This document shows positions 39,206 through 47,616 of a DNA stretch of 64,000 nt, piece after piece. The notes below the pieces were generated by a model. It saw only the letters and a program-made list of their open reading frames with translations, did no database searches and was not told the DNA's origin. Origin of the DNA: Pasteurellaceae bacterium 15-036681 (GTDB taxonomy: Bacteria > Pseudomonadota > Gammaproteobacteria > Enterobacterales > Pasteurellaceae); contig MQVI01000005.1 in assembly GCA_002002485.1 (NCBI GenBank), positions 23,201 through 87,200 of the forward strand, read 5' to 3'. The position numbers and the translations under genes are program-made. Numbering within the stretch: position 1 is the first letter of the stretch; each line of letters opens with the position of its first letter.

Positions 39206-39261
39206 CAAGCGGTTTAATTGGCGTAAAAATTTGCAAATTTAGTCACTGATCAGACCGCTTG
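39206..39261. repeat. Inverted USS-like pair upstream of tesB
   Basis: CAAGCGGT (39206-39213) and ACCGCTTG (39254-39261), 40 bp apart; the left copy is a full ACAAGCGGT. It lies between the ffs promoter and tesB. Confidence 0.6.
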
Positions 39262-39307
39262 AATCTATTTTTAGTCTAAACTAAGGAAAATATTTTAAGG
39301 AGTAGCG

Positions 39308-40171
39308 ATGTCTCAAGCATTATTGGATTTAATCGATGTATTAACTTTAGAGCGTTTAGATGATCACATTTTTAGAGGCAAATGTGAAGATCTAGGTTTA
39401 CCGCAAGTATTTGGTGGACAAGTGATGGCACAGTCTTTGATGGCTGCAATGCAAATTGTTGGAAATGAGCGAGATTTACATTCTTGTCATCTCTATTTTT
39501 TACGTGCCGGAGATGTTAATTACCCGATCATTTATCAAACAGAAATCTTACGAGAGGGGCGAAGCTTTACTTCGGTTTCTGTAAATGCAATTCAACATGA
39601 TGAAATTATTTGCCGAATGATGAGTTCTTTTCAGATGCCAGAGGATGGGCTTGAACACCAATCAACAATGCCACAAGTTGATATGCCTGAGCAGTGGGTC
39701 TCTGAAAATGACGTTATTCGTCAGTTGGCTAATTACTTACCTGAAAAGATTAAAAAGATATTTCAAGTTGAACGTCCATTTGATGTAAGAGTGAAATATC
39801 CAGTGAATCCATTTGGACAAAATCATTACCCAGCAGAGCAGTTTTTATGGGTTAAAAGCAATGGGAATATTACAATAAACAAAAATTTACAAAAGTGTTT
39901 GTTAATTTACTTTTCGGATTTTCATTGTATTAGTACCATGCTGCAATGTCATGGAAAGGGGGCATTAAATCCAGATATGCGTATTGCAACTATTGACCAT
40001 GCCATGTGGTTTCATCGTGATTTTGATATTTCAGACTGGCTGCTCTTTAGTATTGATTCAACTAATGCTAGCGCTACCAGAGGACTATCAAGAGGGCAAG
40101 TCTATACTCATGATGGGCAACTAGTTGCTAGTTATCAGCAAGAAGGATTAATTAGAAAAGTTCTGGCGTAG
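39308..40171 (+). CDS. tesB: Acyl-CoA thioesterase II
   Basis: Hydrolyses medium and long acyl-CoAs. The 287 residues form a double hot-dog fold: LPQVFGGQVMAQSLMAA in the first half, IATIDHAMWFHRDFD with the conserved Asp in the second, and SRGQVYTHDGQLVASYQQEGLIR at the end. SD AAGGAGTAGCG precedes the ATG. It stands alone. Confidence 0.95.
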   Translation: MSQALLDLIDVLTLERLDDHIFRGKCEDLGLPQVFGGQVMAQSLMAAMQIVGNERDLHSCHLYFLRAGDVNYPIIYQTEILREGRSFTSVSVNAIQHDEIICRMMSSFQMPEDGLEHQSTMPQVDMPEQWVSENDVIRQLANYLPEKIKKIFQVERPFDVRVKYPVNPFGQNHYPAEQFLWVKSNGNITINKNLQKCLLIYFSDFHCISTMLQCHGKGALNPDMRIATIDHAMWFHRDFDISDWLLFSIDSTNASATRGLSRGQVYTHDGQLVASYQQEGLIRKVLA

Positions 40172-40205
40172 GGTGCGAATTTTATACATTTAATACTTAC
40201 ATGTA

Positions 40206-40233
40206 TTTACAATGATTTACTTTAATGTATAAT
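40206..40233 (+). promoter_or_regulatory. Strong promoter of the candidate small RNA
   Basis: TTTACA (40206-40211), 16 bp, consensus TATAAT (40228-40233). Start site expected near 40240. Confidence 0.6.
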
Positions 40234-40239
40234 GCACCT

Positions 40240-40339
40240 CGTTTTATCGTATTGCTGTACTATAAAACAGTCGTATAACAAAGAAATTTTTATTCATCGC
40301 TTTATTTAGCAGGCTGGACATGACGTCTGGCCTTTTTTT
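40240..40339 (+). ncRNA. Candidate small RNA, about 100 nt, between tesB and cmoB
   Basis: A near-consensus promoter is followed by about 70 nt with no meaningful ORF, then a textbook terminator: AGGCTGGAC (40311-40319) pairs with GTCTGGCCT (40325-40333) with two G-U pairs and a 5-nt loop, then TTTTTTT. An internal CTGT/ACAG hairpin lies near 40255-40270, and the middle is A/U-rich, as in Hfq-dependent RNAs. I do not recognise it as a known family. It could instead be an early-terminated leader of cmoB, whose start is about 77 bp further on. Confidence 0.55.
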
Positions 40340-40415
40340 ATTTCTCTTTTGCTGATTACAGTAAATTGTTTTAAAATCCACTATCCCAAAATAGTTAATT
40401 TATAAATAGAGTTAT

Positions 40416-41378
40416 ATGATCGATTTTCGCCCCTTTTATCAACAAATTGCAACAACTTCGCTTTCTCCTTGGCTGGAGACATTACCTTTACAACTTAAAC
40501 AGTGGGAAAAGCAAACTCACGGTGACTATGCAAAGTGGGCAAAAATTGTTGATTTTCTTCCAAGTATCCCTGCAGAAATTAACCTAATTGATAAGGTAGA
40601 AAGTAAACTTGCAGAACCTTTGTCAACCGGTGAAACTCAACGTCTTGTTCATCATCTCAAGCAGCTCATGCCTTGGCGTAAGGGGCCTTATCATGTACAT
40701 GGTATCCATATTGATTGCGAATGGCGCTCAGATTTTAAATGGAATCGTGTATTACCCCATTTATCCCCATTAAAAAATCGTACTATTCTAGATGTAGGGT
40801 GTGGTAGTGGTTATCATATGTGGCGTATGGTTGGCGAAGGGGCAAAAATGGTGGTTGGAATAGATCCCACAGAGTTATTTTTATGTCAATTTGAAGTCAT
40901 TCGCAAATTATTAAATAACGATCGCCGAGCAAATTTGATTCCACTTGGTATCGAACAAATGCAACCATTGCAAGCATTTGATACCGTATTTTCCATGGGA
41001 GTCTTATATCACCGCAAATCGCCATTGGATCATCTTTCACAACTAAAAGCGCAGCTTGTTAAAGGCGGTGAGTTGGTGCTAGAAACATTAGTGATAGACG
41101 GTGGTGTAAATGATGTGTTAGTACCTGCTGACCGTTATGCAAAGATGAAAAATGTTTATTTTATTCCATCAGTACCAGCTTTAATTAACTGGTTAGAAAA
41201 GGTCGGTTTTAAGAATGTTCGCTGCGTAGATGAGGCTGTTACAACACTAGAAGAGCAGCGCAAAACAGAGTGGCTGGAAAATGAATCTCTGATCGATTTT
41301 TTAGATCCAAACGATCATTCAAAAACGGTTGAAGGCCTCCCTGCACCAAAACGAGCAGTGATTATTGCCAATGGTTAA
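40416..41378 (+). CDS. cmoB: tRNA U34 carboxymethyltransferase CmoB
   Basis: Uses carboxy-S-adenosylmethionine to turn 5-hydroxyuridine-34 into cmo5U in tRNAs reading four-fold codons. The 320 residues include the N-terminal [12 protein letters not shown] and the cofactor motif [15 protein letters not shown] near residue 125. cmoA, its usual partner supplying the cofactor, is not next to it. Confidence 0.96.
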   Translation: MIDFRPFYQQIATTSLSPWLETLPLQLKQWEKQTHGDYAKWAKIVDFLPSIPAEINLIDKVESKLAEPLSTGETQRLVHHLKQLMPWRKGPYHVHGIHIDCEWRSDFKWNRVLPHLSPLKNRTILDVGCGSGYHMWRMVGEGAKMVVGIDPTELFLCQFEVIRKLLNNDRRANLIPLGIEQMQPLQAFDTVFSMGVLYHRKSPLDHLSQLKAQLVKGGELVLETLVIDGGVNDVLVPADRYAKMKNVYFIPSVPALINWLEKVGFKNVRCVDEAVTTLEEQRKTEWLENESLIDFLDPNDHSKTVEGLPAPKRAVIIANG

Positions 41379-41390
41379 TTAAGCTTACAA

Positions 41391-41459
41391 TTATATAGCA
41401 GCTACAGAAAATGCTTTGAGTCTAATTTCAAACTTTACTGTGGCTGTTATATTATCCAT
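41391..41459 (-). CDS. Possible 22-residue peptide with a strong ribosome site
   Basis: The minus-strand ORF from the ATG at 41459 encodes 22 residues (first part MDNITATVKFEIRLK, ending AFSVAAI). It is preceded by AGGAGG, ideally spaced (AAAAGA then ATG). I do not recognise it. A perfect 10-bp inverted repeat lies 33 bp before its start. It sits between cmoB and acrR, and could be a small protein, a leader peptide or a chance ORF. Confidence 0.3.
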   Translation of the reverse strand: MDNITATVKFEIRLKAFSVAAI

Positions 41460-41491
41460 TCTTTTCCCTCCTCTAATTAAATCGGTCGTTT

Positions 41492-41519
41492 ATTGATTTT
41501 TTGTAGTGTAAAAATCAAT
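41492..41519. repeat. Perfect 10-bp inverted repeat upstream of acrR
   Basis: ATTGATTTTT (41492-41501) and AAAAATCAAT (41510-41519), 8-bp spacer. It is either an operator or a weak terminator hairpin. A smaller AAAGTT-CCC-AACTTT repeat follows at 41542-41556. Confidence 0.55.
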
Positions 41520-41606
41520 CTTTTTGGCAACTATCTACAAAAAAGTTCCCAACTTTACACAACTTTTAGCATAAATTTTTGAAAATTTTTTAAAAAATGA
41601 GTAAAA

Positions 41607-41620
41607 TGAACAAACGTTCA
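41607..41620 (+). promoter_or_regulatory. Candidate AcrR operator
   Basis: TGAACAAACGTTCA: a 5-4-5 inverted repeat 23 bp before the acrR start, where a TetR-family repressor would control its own operon. Confidence 0.5.
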
Positions 41621-41643
41621 GTGAATTTAAAAGGTAGTCTATT

Positions 41644-42225
41644 ATGTCAAAGAGTAAAGTGCCACATAATGATGTGGCTCTTCGTATTTTAGAAGCTACC
41701 GATGTGTTAATGGCAAAGAATGGGGTTCATAACCTCTCTACCCATAAGATTGCAAAGGAAGCCAAAGTCTCCGTCGGTACCATCTATCTCTACTTCAAAG
41801 ATAAAGATGATTTGTTAGATAAATTAATTCTACATCTATTTGATTTATTTACTAAAGAACAGCAGAAGCATTACGATCCTAGTTTACCTCTGTTTGAGCA
41901 ATATCGAGCACTATGGATGGGGAAATTGCGCTTTATGCGCCAGAATCCATACGTTATTCAGAATATTCATCAATATAAATTATTGCCTACTTTTAAAGAT
42001 TTAATCAAAGCCTGTGAAAATGATGAATCTTTGGTTTGGATTAAATTTATTAAAGAGGGGCAAAAGCAAGGCGTAATAGCATCATTGCCTACTCATCTAT
42101 TGTATGTGATGAGCTTAGATGTTGCGGAGCAAATTCTGCTTTTAGAGAAAATAATAGATGAATCGTATTCAGATGAAGCGCTAGAAGAAGTAATTATTCG
42201 TACTTGGAAAGCAATAACAGTTTAA
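41644..42225 (+). CDS. acrR: TetR-family repressor of the RND efflux operon (AcrR-like)
   Basis: 193 residues with an N-terminal TetR helix-turn-helix (HNLSTHKIAKEAKVSVGTIYLYFKD-type region, residues ~26-48) and a helical ligand-binding C-domain. It precedes acrA and acrB on the same strand, 56 bp before acrA, as in H. influenzae acrRAB. It probably represses the operon from the inverted repeat upstream until a substrate binds. Confidence 0.9.
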   Translation: MSKSKVPHNDVALRILEATDVLMAKNGVHNLSTHKIAKEAKVSVGTIYLYFKDKDDLLDKLILHLFDLFTKEQQKHYDPSLPLFEQYRALWMGKLRFMRQNPYVIQNIHQYKLLPTFKDLIKACENDESLVWIKFIKEGQKQGVIASLPTHLLYVMSLDVAEQILLLEKIIDESYSDEALEEVIIRTWKAITV

Positions 42226-42281
42226 ATAAGGCATGATTTTCGTGTCCTCAAAAAATTTTTACATTAATAAAGGAAAAACAA

Positions 42282-43502
42282 ATGACAACTGAAGAAATTA
42301 AGCCAGTGCCGAAAAAAACTGGGCTTGGCAGAAAATTCTTAATCATAATCACATTGTTGATTGTCCTTATCGCCTTTGGTGGTGTTGTGGGTATGCAACA
42401 ATTTATTGCAGGTAAAAAAGCTGAAGCAGCAGCAAATATGCCAGAGTCAATCAGCAATGTAACTGCAATGGAGGTCGTAGCACGCGAATGGACACCAATG
42501 ATTTCTGCGGTAGGTTCAATTCGTCCAAATCAGGGCGCGATGATTAGCGCACAGGTTTCAGGCACTATTACAAATATTCTCGTGAAATCTGGTGATCGAG
42601 TGAAAAAAGGTCAGCTGTTAGTTCAGGTTGATAGTTCTGCGGAGCGAGCAACATTAAAAGCAACAGAGGCTCAGTTACCAACGGCTAAAGCTAATTTTGA
42701 TCGTTTTCGTGCTCTTGTAAGCTCAAACAGTGCTTCTAAAGCTGAGTTGGATAATGCACAATCAACCTATAACCAGATTCTAGCGAATATTGAAGCGCTA
42801 AAAGCTCAAATTGAACGTCGCCAAATTTATGCGCCTTTTGATGGGGTAGCCGGTATTGTTAATGTGAATGTAGGTCAATTTATCACAACAGGAACAGAAA
42901 TTGTACGTGTTGAAGATCAAAGCCAAATGCGCATTCGTTTTACATTACCACAAACAGACTTAGAGCAAATAAATATTGGCCAGCGAGTGACAGCAGAAAT
43001 TGATGCCCTACCAGGACAAACATTTCCTTCGCGTATTTCAGCAATTGATCCTGCTGTAGATCCCTCAACAGGCTTAATAAATTTAGAGGCAACTGTTGAA
43101 GAAGGTCAGCAAAAATTACTATCAGGTATGTTTGCACGTTTAAATGTGGCATTACCAAGCCATTATGACCAAATTGTTGTACCACAAATTGCTGTAACTT
43201 ATACCATGTATGGAGAAACAGTTTATGTTTTACAACCACTTTCTGATGAAGATAAAGAGATGGTTGAGAAAATGAAGGCTCAACGCCCTGATTTAGATGC
43301 AACGAAGATGTATCGAGCAAAACAAGTTGAAGTGACTACAGTAGATCGTCGCGGTATCTATGCGCATTTAAGCAAAGGTTTAAAAGCGGGTGATTTAATT
43401 GTAACTGGTGGTTTACAGCGTTTAAATAACAATTCGCTAGTGATGCTATCGGATGCTGAACCTGTGGGCGTAACACAACCTGCAAAATCGACCAAATTAT
43501 AG
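42282..43502 (+). CDS. acrA: RND efflux periplasmic adaptor subunit
   Basis: Membrane-fusion protein of 406 residues bridging AcrB and an outer-membrane TolC-like channel. An N-terminal signal/anchor helix (~17-40) is followed by the barrel-sandwich hybrid (GAMISAQVSGTITNILVKSGDRVKKGQLL), a coiled-coil hairpin, the matching lipoyl half (YAPFDGVAGIVNV), a beta-barrel and the membrane-proximal domain. No lipobox cysteine is present, unlike E. coli AcrA. Confidence 0.94.
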   Translation: MTTEEIKPVPKKTGLGRKFLIIITLLIVLIAFGGVVGMQQFIAGKKAEAAANMPESISNVTAMEVVAREWTPMISAVGSIRPNQGAMISAQVSGTITNILVKSGDRVKKGQLLVQVDSSAERATLKATEAQLPTAKANFDRFRALVSSNSASKAELDNAQSTYNQILANIEALKAQIERRQIYAPFDGVAGIVNVNVGQFITTGTEIVRVEDQSQMRIRFTLPQTDLEQINIGQRVTAEIDALPGQTFPSRISAIDPAVDPSTGLINLEATVEEGQQKLLSGMFARLNVALPSHYDQIVVPQIAVTYTMYGETVYVLQPLSDEDKEMVEKMKAQRPDLDATKMYRAKQVEVTTVDRRGIYAHLSKGLKAGDLIVTGGLQRLNNNSLVMLSDAEPVGVTQPAKSTKL

Positions 43503-43514
43503 TTGAGGTAAGTG

Positions 43515-46500
43515 ATGAAATTTACCGATATTTTTATTAAACGTCCTGTGTTGGCGATCTGTATTAGCCTTTTAATCACGATTTTAGGTTTACAGTCAAT
43601 CAGCAAACTACAGGTACGTGAATACCCAGAGATGACAGTCTCTATTGTTACTGTGAGTGTCAATTATTCAGGTGCGGATGCAACTTTAATGCAAGCGCTT
43701 GTTACCTCACAAATCGAAGAAGCTGTTGCTCAGGCTGAAAACATCGACTATTTAACATCAAGTAGTTCACCGAATACGACAACCGTAACGGCGAAAATGA
43801 AGTTAAATACCGATCCTAATGCAGCACTTTCAGATATTTCTGCGAAAGTAAATGCGATAAGAGCTCGTTTACCGAATGGCGTAGATGACCCATCTATCAG
43901 TGTTTCATCGGGTGCTAATAATGCGATTATGTATATTCGCTTCTTGTCTAGTGAATTAAATTCTTCACAGGTAACAGACTATTTACAGCGTGTGGTAAAA
44001 CCTCAATTCTTTACCGTAAATGGTGTGTCTAAAGTGGATGTATATGGTTCTGAATTTGGATTACGTATCTGGCTAGATCCCGATAAAATGGCAGCGAATA
44101 GCTTGTCAGGCGCTGCAGTTCTAAGTGCGTTAAGTGCGAATAATTTACAAACAGCAGCTGGTAATGCTAATGGTTATTACACTGTATATAAAAATAAAGT
44201 GGAATCGACTACGCCGTCTGTTTCTGAACTTGAAAACGTAACTATTTCGACGACTAAAACAGGTCAACAAATCAAGTTAAAAGATATTGCAAAGGTTGAA
44301 TTAAATAAATCTTCGGATTCGGCTCGAGCAAAAGCAAATGGACAAGATGCTGTTGTAATGGCAGTGGAAGCAGCAGCAACAGCTAACTCTTTAACTGTTG
44401 CAAAAGATATTTACCCAATGTTTGAACAGGTTCAACGTAACCTCCCAAGTTCAATTACGGGTGAAATCATGTATGACAAAACTGTTGCAATTAACAGTTC
44501 AATCAATGAGGTTGTGAAAACAATTTTAGAGGCAACGGTTATTGTATTAGTGGTGATTATCCTGTTCTTGGGCTCATTACGTGCGATGATTGTGCCTGTA
44601 ATCACAATTCCAATTTCACTTGTTGGCGTATTGTTTGTGTTACAAATGATGGGTTTCTCAATCAACTTGTTGACGCTACTAGCATTGATTCTTGCGATAG
44701 GCTTAGTGGTTGATGATGCGATTGTTGTTTTAGAAAACGTAGAACGTCACGTGCGTGAAGGTAAAACGCCTTTTGATGCAGCCATTATTGGTACTCGTGA
44801 AATTGCATTACCTGTAATTTCAATGACGATTACTCTTGGTGCGGTTTATTCTCCAATGGCACTAATGGAAGGGGTGACAGGCTCATTATTTAAAGAGTTC
44901 GCATTAACCCTTGCCGGTGCGGTATTTATTTCAGGTATTGCAGCATTAACCCTTTCACCAATGATGTCTAGCCGAGTGCTAAAAGAACATAAAGAAGGCG
45001 AAGAAGGTAAATTAGTGGTATGCATCAATGGCATGCTAGATAAAATCACTAGCTGTTATACCAATATGCTTGCTGGTGTCATGGCTGTGCGTACTTTTAT
45101 GCTGATTTTTGCGATCGCGATTTTTGCAAGTTTACCTTTCTTGTTTAAATCACTAAGCAGTGAGGTTGCTCCAGCAGAGGATCGTGGTTTCGTAGTAGCA
45201 ATTTCAAATGGTCCATCAAATACAAACTTAGATTATACGCAAGAAGCACTAGTGCCATTTGAAGAAGCGGTAAATGCTATTCCAGAGGTTGCAGCCTCAA
45301 TGACTATTGCAGGCTTTAATGGCGGAAACAGTGCTTTATCAATTATTTCATTAAAAGATTGGAGTGAACGTACTCGTAGTCAAGCGCAGGTGAAAGATCA
45401 AATTGCAGGTGTTGGTAGCCAAATTGTTGGGATGAATGTGAATGCAATTACTTTCCCAGAAATTTCAACGGGTGAAAATGGCTTGCCGTTCTCTGTGGTG
45501 ATTACTACTGCAGAAAGCTATGAGAAACTTGCAGAAGTAGCAGCAGATTTCTTGAAAAAAGCTCAAGCTTCAGGTCAATTCTTCTTTTCAAATTTGGACT
45601 TAAAATTTGATACAGCAACGATGAAAATGAAGTTTGATCGTGAAAAAATGGGTAGCTACGGCGTAACAATGCAACAAGTGAGTGGCACATTGGGCGCATA
45701 CTTATCAGGTGCAATTATTACTCGAGTAGATATTGATTCACGAGCTTATCCGATTGTTTCACAAGCGGTACGTAAAGACCGTTTAAATCCTGAAGATTTA
45801 ATGAATTACTACGTGACAACCGCAAGCGGTGATTCAATTCCATTAGGTTCATTTGTGACAATGGAATTAACAACACAGCCAGCAAGTTTAAAACGTATGA
45901 ATCAGTTAAATTCTGCTGAAATTGGTGGGGTTGTATCGGGTTCAATCGGTGATGCAGTAAATTGGGCAAAAGCAGAATTAGATCGTAGCTTGCCACAAGG
46001 TTACCAATACGACTTTAAATCAGAAGCACGTCAGTTTGTGCAAGAAGGTAATGCCATGATGTTTACATTTGCATTAGCGGTTGTGATGATTTATATCGTT
46101 CTTGCGATTCAGTTTGAATCTTGGCGCGATCCAATGGTAATTCTTGTCTCTGTACCATTAGCGATTAGTGGAGCATTACTTGTGATGAATATCCTTGGTA
46201 TTGCTAAAGTACCAGGTTCGAGTTTGAATATTTACTCTCAAGTAGGTTTGATTACGTTGGTTGGTTTGATTACTAAACACGGTATCTTAATGTGTGAAGT
46301 AGCGAAAGAAGAGCAGTTACACCATGGAGTCTCACGTCGAGATGCAATTATGTATGCAGCTAAAATTCGTTTACGTCCGATTCTGATGACGACAGCTGCA
46401 ATGATTGCTGGCTTAATTCCGCTGCTATTCGCAAGTGGTGCAGGTGCAATTGCTCGTTTTAGTATCGGTATGGTAATTATTGCAGGTCTTGCTGTAGGGA

Positions 46501-46613
46501 CATTATTTACTCTATTCGTGTTACCAGTTATCTATACTTATTTGGGTAGTGAACATAAACCGCTACGTGAGTTTGATGAAGATAAGTATGCGATTAAAGC
46601 AGTAGGACATTAA
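43515..46613 (+). CDS. acrB: RND multidrug efflux permease
   Basis: A proton-driven trimeric pump of the HAE1 family, 1032 residues and 12 membrane helices. Helix 4 has the proton-relay pair in GLVVDDAIVVLENVERH. Two large periplasmic loops follow helices 1 and 7. ATG 43515 is 6 nt after GAGG; the GTG at 43512 is too close. It starts 12 bp after acrA. No outer-membrane channel gene is in the operon. A terminator with a UUCG loop follows. Confidence 0.96.
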   Translation: MKFTDIFIKRPVLAICISLLITILGLQSISKLQVREYPEMTVSIVTVSVNYSGADATLMQALVTSQIEEAVAQAENIDYLTSSSSPNTTTVTAKMKLNTDPNAALSDISAKVNAIRARLPNGVDDPSISVSSGANNAIMYIRFLSSELNSSQVTDYLQRVVKPQFFTVNGVSKVDVYGSEFGLRIWLDPDKMAANSLSGAAVLSALSANNLQTAAGNANGYYTVYKNKVESTTPSVSELENVTISTTKTGQQIKLKDIAKVELNKSSDSARAKANGQDAVVMAVEAAATANSLTVAKDIYPMFEQVQRNLPSSITGEIMYDKTVAINSSINEVVKTILEATVIVLVVIILFLGSLRAMIVPVITIPISLVGVLFVLQMMGFSINLLTLLALILAIGLVVDDAIVVLENVERHVREGKTPFDAAIIGTREIALPVISMTITLGAVYSPMALMEGVTGSLFKEFALTLAGAVFISGIAALTLSPMMSSRVLKEHKEGEEGKLVVCINGMLDKITSCYTNMLAGVMAVRTFMLIFAIAIFASLPFLFKSLSSEVAPAEDRGFVVAISNGPSNTNLDYTQEALVPFEEAVNAIPEVAASMTIAGFNGGNSALSIISLKDWSERTRSQAQVKDQIAGVGSQIVGMNVNAITFPEISTGENGLPFSVVITTAESYEKLAEVAADFLKKAQASGQFFFSNLDLKFDTATMKMKFDREKMGSYGVTMQQVSGTLGAYLSGAIITRVDIDSRAYPIVSQAVRKDRLNPEDLMNYYVTTASGDSIPLGSFVTMELTTQPASLKRMNQLNSAEIGGVVSGSIGDAVNWAKAELDRSLPQGYQYDFKSEARQFVQEGNAMMFTFALAVVMIYIVLAIQFESWRDPMVILVSVPLAISGALLVMNILGIAKVPGSSLNIYSQVGLITLVGLITKHGILMCEVAKEEQLHHGVSRRDAIMYAAKIRLRPILMTTAAMIAGLIPLLFASGAGAIARFSIGMVIIAGLAVGTLFTLFVLPVIYTYLGSEHKPLREFDEDKYAIKAVGH

Positions 46614-46672
46614 TAATAGCTTCCTACATCTCCCCCTCTCCCAATCTAGGGAAAGAGGGGGGGTTATAACAG

Positions 46673-46705
46673 GCGGTCAGTTTTTCGAAACTGATCGCTT
46701 TTTTT
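46673..46705 (+). terminator. UUCG terminator before higBA (direct repeat, copy 1)
   Basis: An 11-bp stem (46673-46683 with 46688-46698) closed by TTCG and followed by T7. The first 32 bases are identical to a second copy at 47499. Terminates acrB. A CCCCCTCT/AGAGGGGG stem also lies at 46632-46661. Confidence 0.88.
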
Positions 46706-46832
46706 GTTTTTGTAAAGTTAGAAATATTATTTTTGGGATCTCTATCGAAAAAATAAAATGTTACTCTTTCTCTTTTAAAATACAGTGCTAAATTATTCAT
46801 TATGATTATTTCATGATAATGCAACGATGAAG

Positions 46833-46869
46833 TTGCTTTATTTTTCTTGTGTGATATATTTGCATCACA
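46833..46869 (+). promoter_or_regulatory. higBA promoter and candidate operator
   Basis: TTGCTT (46833-46838), 16 bp, TATATT (46855-46860). An inverted repeat TGTGAT-8-ATCACA (46850-46869) covers the -10 element, where HigA or HigBA would bind for autoregulation. Confidence 0.5.
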
Positions 46870-46888
46870 AACTGAAAGGCTATTAATA

Positions 46889-47164
46889 ATGATTAAGAGT
46901 TTTAAACATAAAGGTTTGCAACAGTATTTTGAGAAAGGTATCAGCAAAGGATTAAGAACTGAACACTTACGCAAGATTGGTGGTATTTTGGATTTAATTA
47001 ATCGCTCTTCTCAAGTAGAAGACTTCCAAATGCTTTATCAATGCCATAAGTTAAAAGGTAATCGAGAGGGAATATGGTCAATGACTGTTTCTGGAAACTG
47101 GCGAATTACTTTTGAATTTATCAATGGTGATGCTTATATTCTAAATTATGAAGATTATCACTAG
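46889..47164 (+). CDS. higB: HigB-type toxin (RelE/ParE superfamily mRNase)
   Basis: 91 residues from ATG 46889 (GAAAGG upstream; the longer in-frame start adds no homology). The plasmid-maintenance killer pattern is clear: IKSFKHKGLQQYFEKG at the start and LKGNREGIWSMTVSGNWRITFEF near the end. HigB cuts mRNA on the ribosome. The toxin-first order with the antitoxin 9 bp later is typical of higBA. Confidence 0.92.
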   Translation: MIKSFKHKGLQQYFEKGISKGLRTEHLRKIGGILDLINRSSQVEDFQMLYQCHKLKGNREGIWSMTVSGNWRITFEFINGDAYILNYEDYH

Positions 47165-47173
47165 GAGGATAAA

Positions 47174-47467
47174 ATGCGACAACCAACTCACCCTGGTATT
47201 GTTCTATATGATGGTTTCATTGAACCCAATAATATTTCAATTAAAAAGTTAGTAGCTCATTTAGGATTTTCTAGAGAAACGATTTCTCGCCTTATCCATG
47301 GTAAAACACCTATGACCGCAAATTTGGCTTTAGCACTAGAGGACGCAGGAATCAGTCGAGCAAATTTGTGGTTAAATTTACAATCAGACTATGATTTATG
47401 GCAGATGAAACAAACTCGTAAATCGACTATAACTGCTCTTGATTTTGGGAATGTAGCAGTAGCTTGA
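47174..47467 (+). CDS. higA: HigA-type antitoxin (XRE helix-turn-helix)
   Basis: 97 residues starting MRQPTHPGIVLYDGFIEP, the HigA family start, with an XRE domain (KKLVAHLGFSRETISRLIHGKTPMT). It neutralises HigB and represses the operon. SD AGGAGGA precedes the ATG. A terminator nearly identical to the one before the module follows. Confidence 0.93.
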   Translation: MRQPTHPGIVLYDGFIEPNNISIKKLVAHLGFSRETISRLIHGKTPMTANLALALEDAGISRANLWLNLQSDYDLWQMKQTRKSTITALDFGNVAVA

Positions 47468-47498
47468 GCTAATAACTCACAATATAAAAGCGTCACAA

Positions 47499-47530
47499 GC
47501 GGTCAGTTTTTCGAAACTGATCGCTTTTTT
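47499..47530 (+). terminator. UUCG terminator after higBA (direct repeat, copy 2)
   Basis: Same 26-base hairpin as at 46673 with TTCG loop and T6. Here it follows a complete USS (ACAAGCGGT at 47495-47503), which copy 1 has as ACAGGCGGT. Confidence 0.88.
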
Positions 47531-47616
47531 GTATAACTAACATCATTGTTTCTATTTTTGTTAAAATTTCGGTAGAATAGCGCCGATTTTTATTTCTTAT
47601 ATTTAAAGGATTTCTT

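Noticed and set aside
43512..43514. GTG as the acrB start
   Set aside because: Only 3 nt after GAGG; the next codon ATG has proper spacing and the family N-terminus MKFTDIFIKRP.
46850..46869. CRP site upstream of higB
   Set aside because: TGTGA and TCACA are 10 bp apart, not the 6 bp CRP requires.
46624..46974. 116-codon minus-strand open frame before higB
   Set aside because: It spans two terminators and the higBA promoter and overlaps higB; no ribosome site or family motif.
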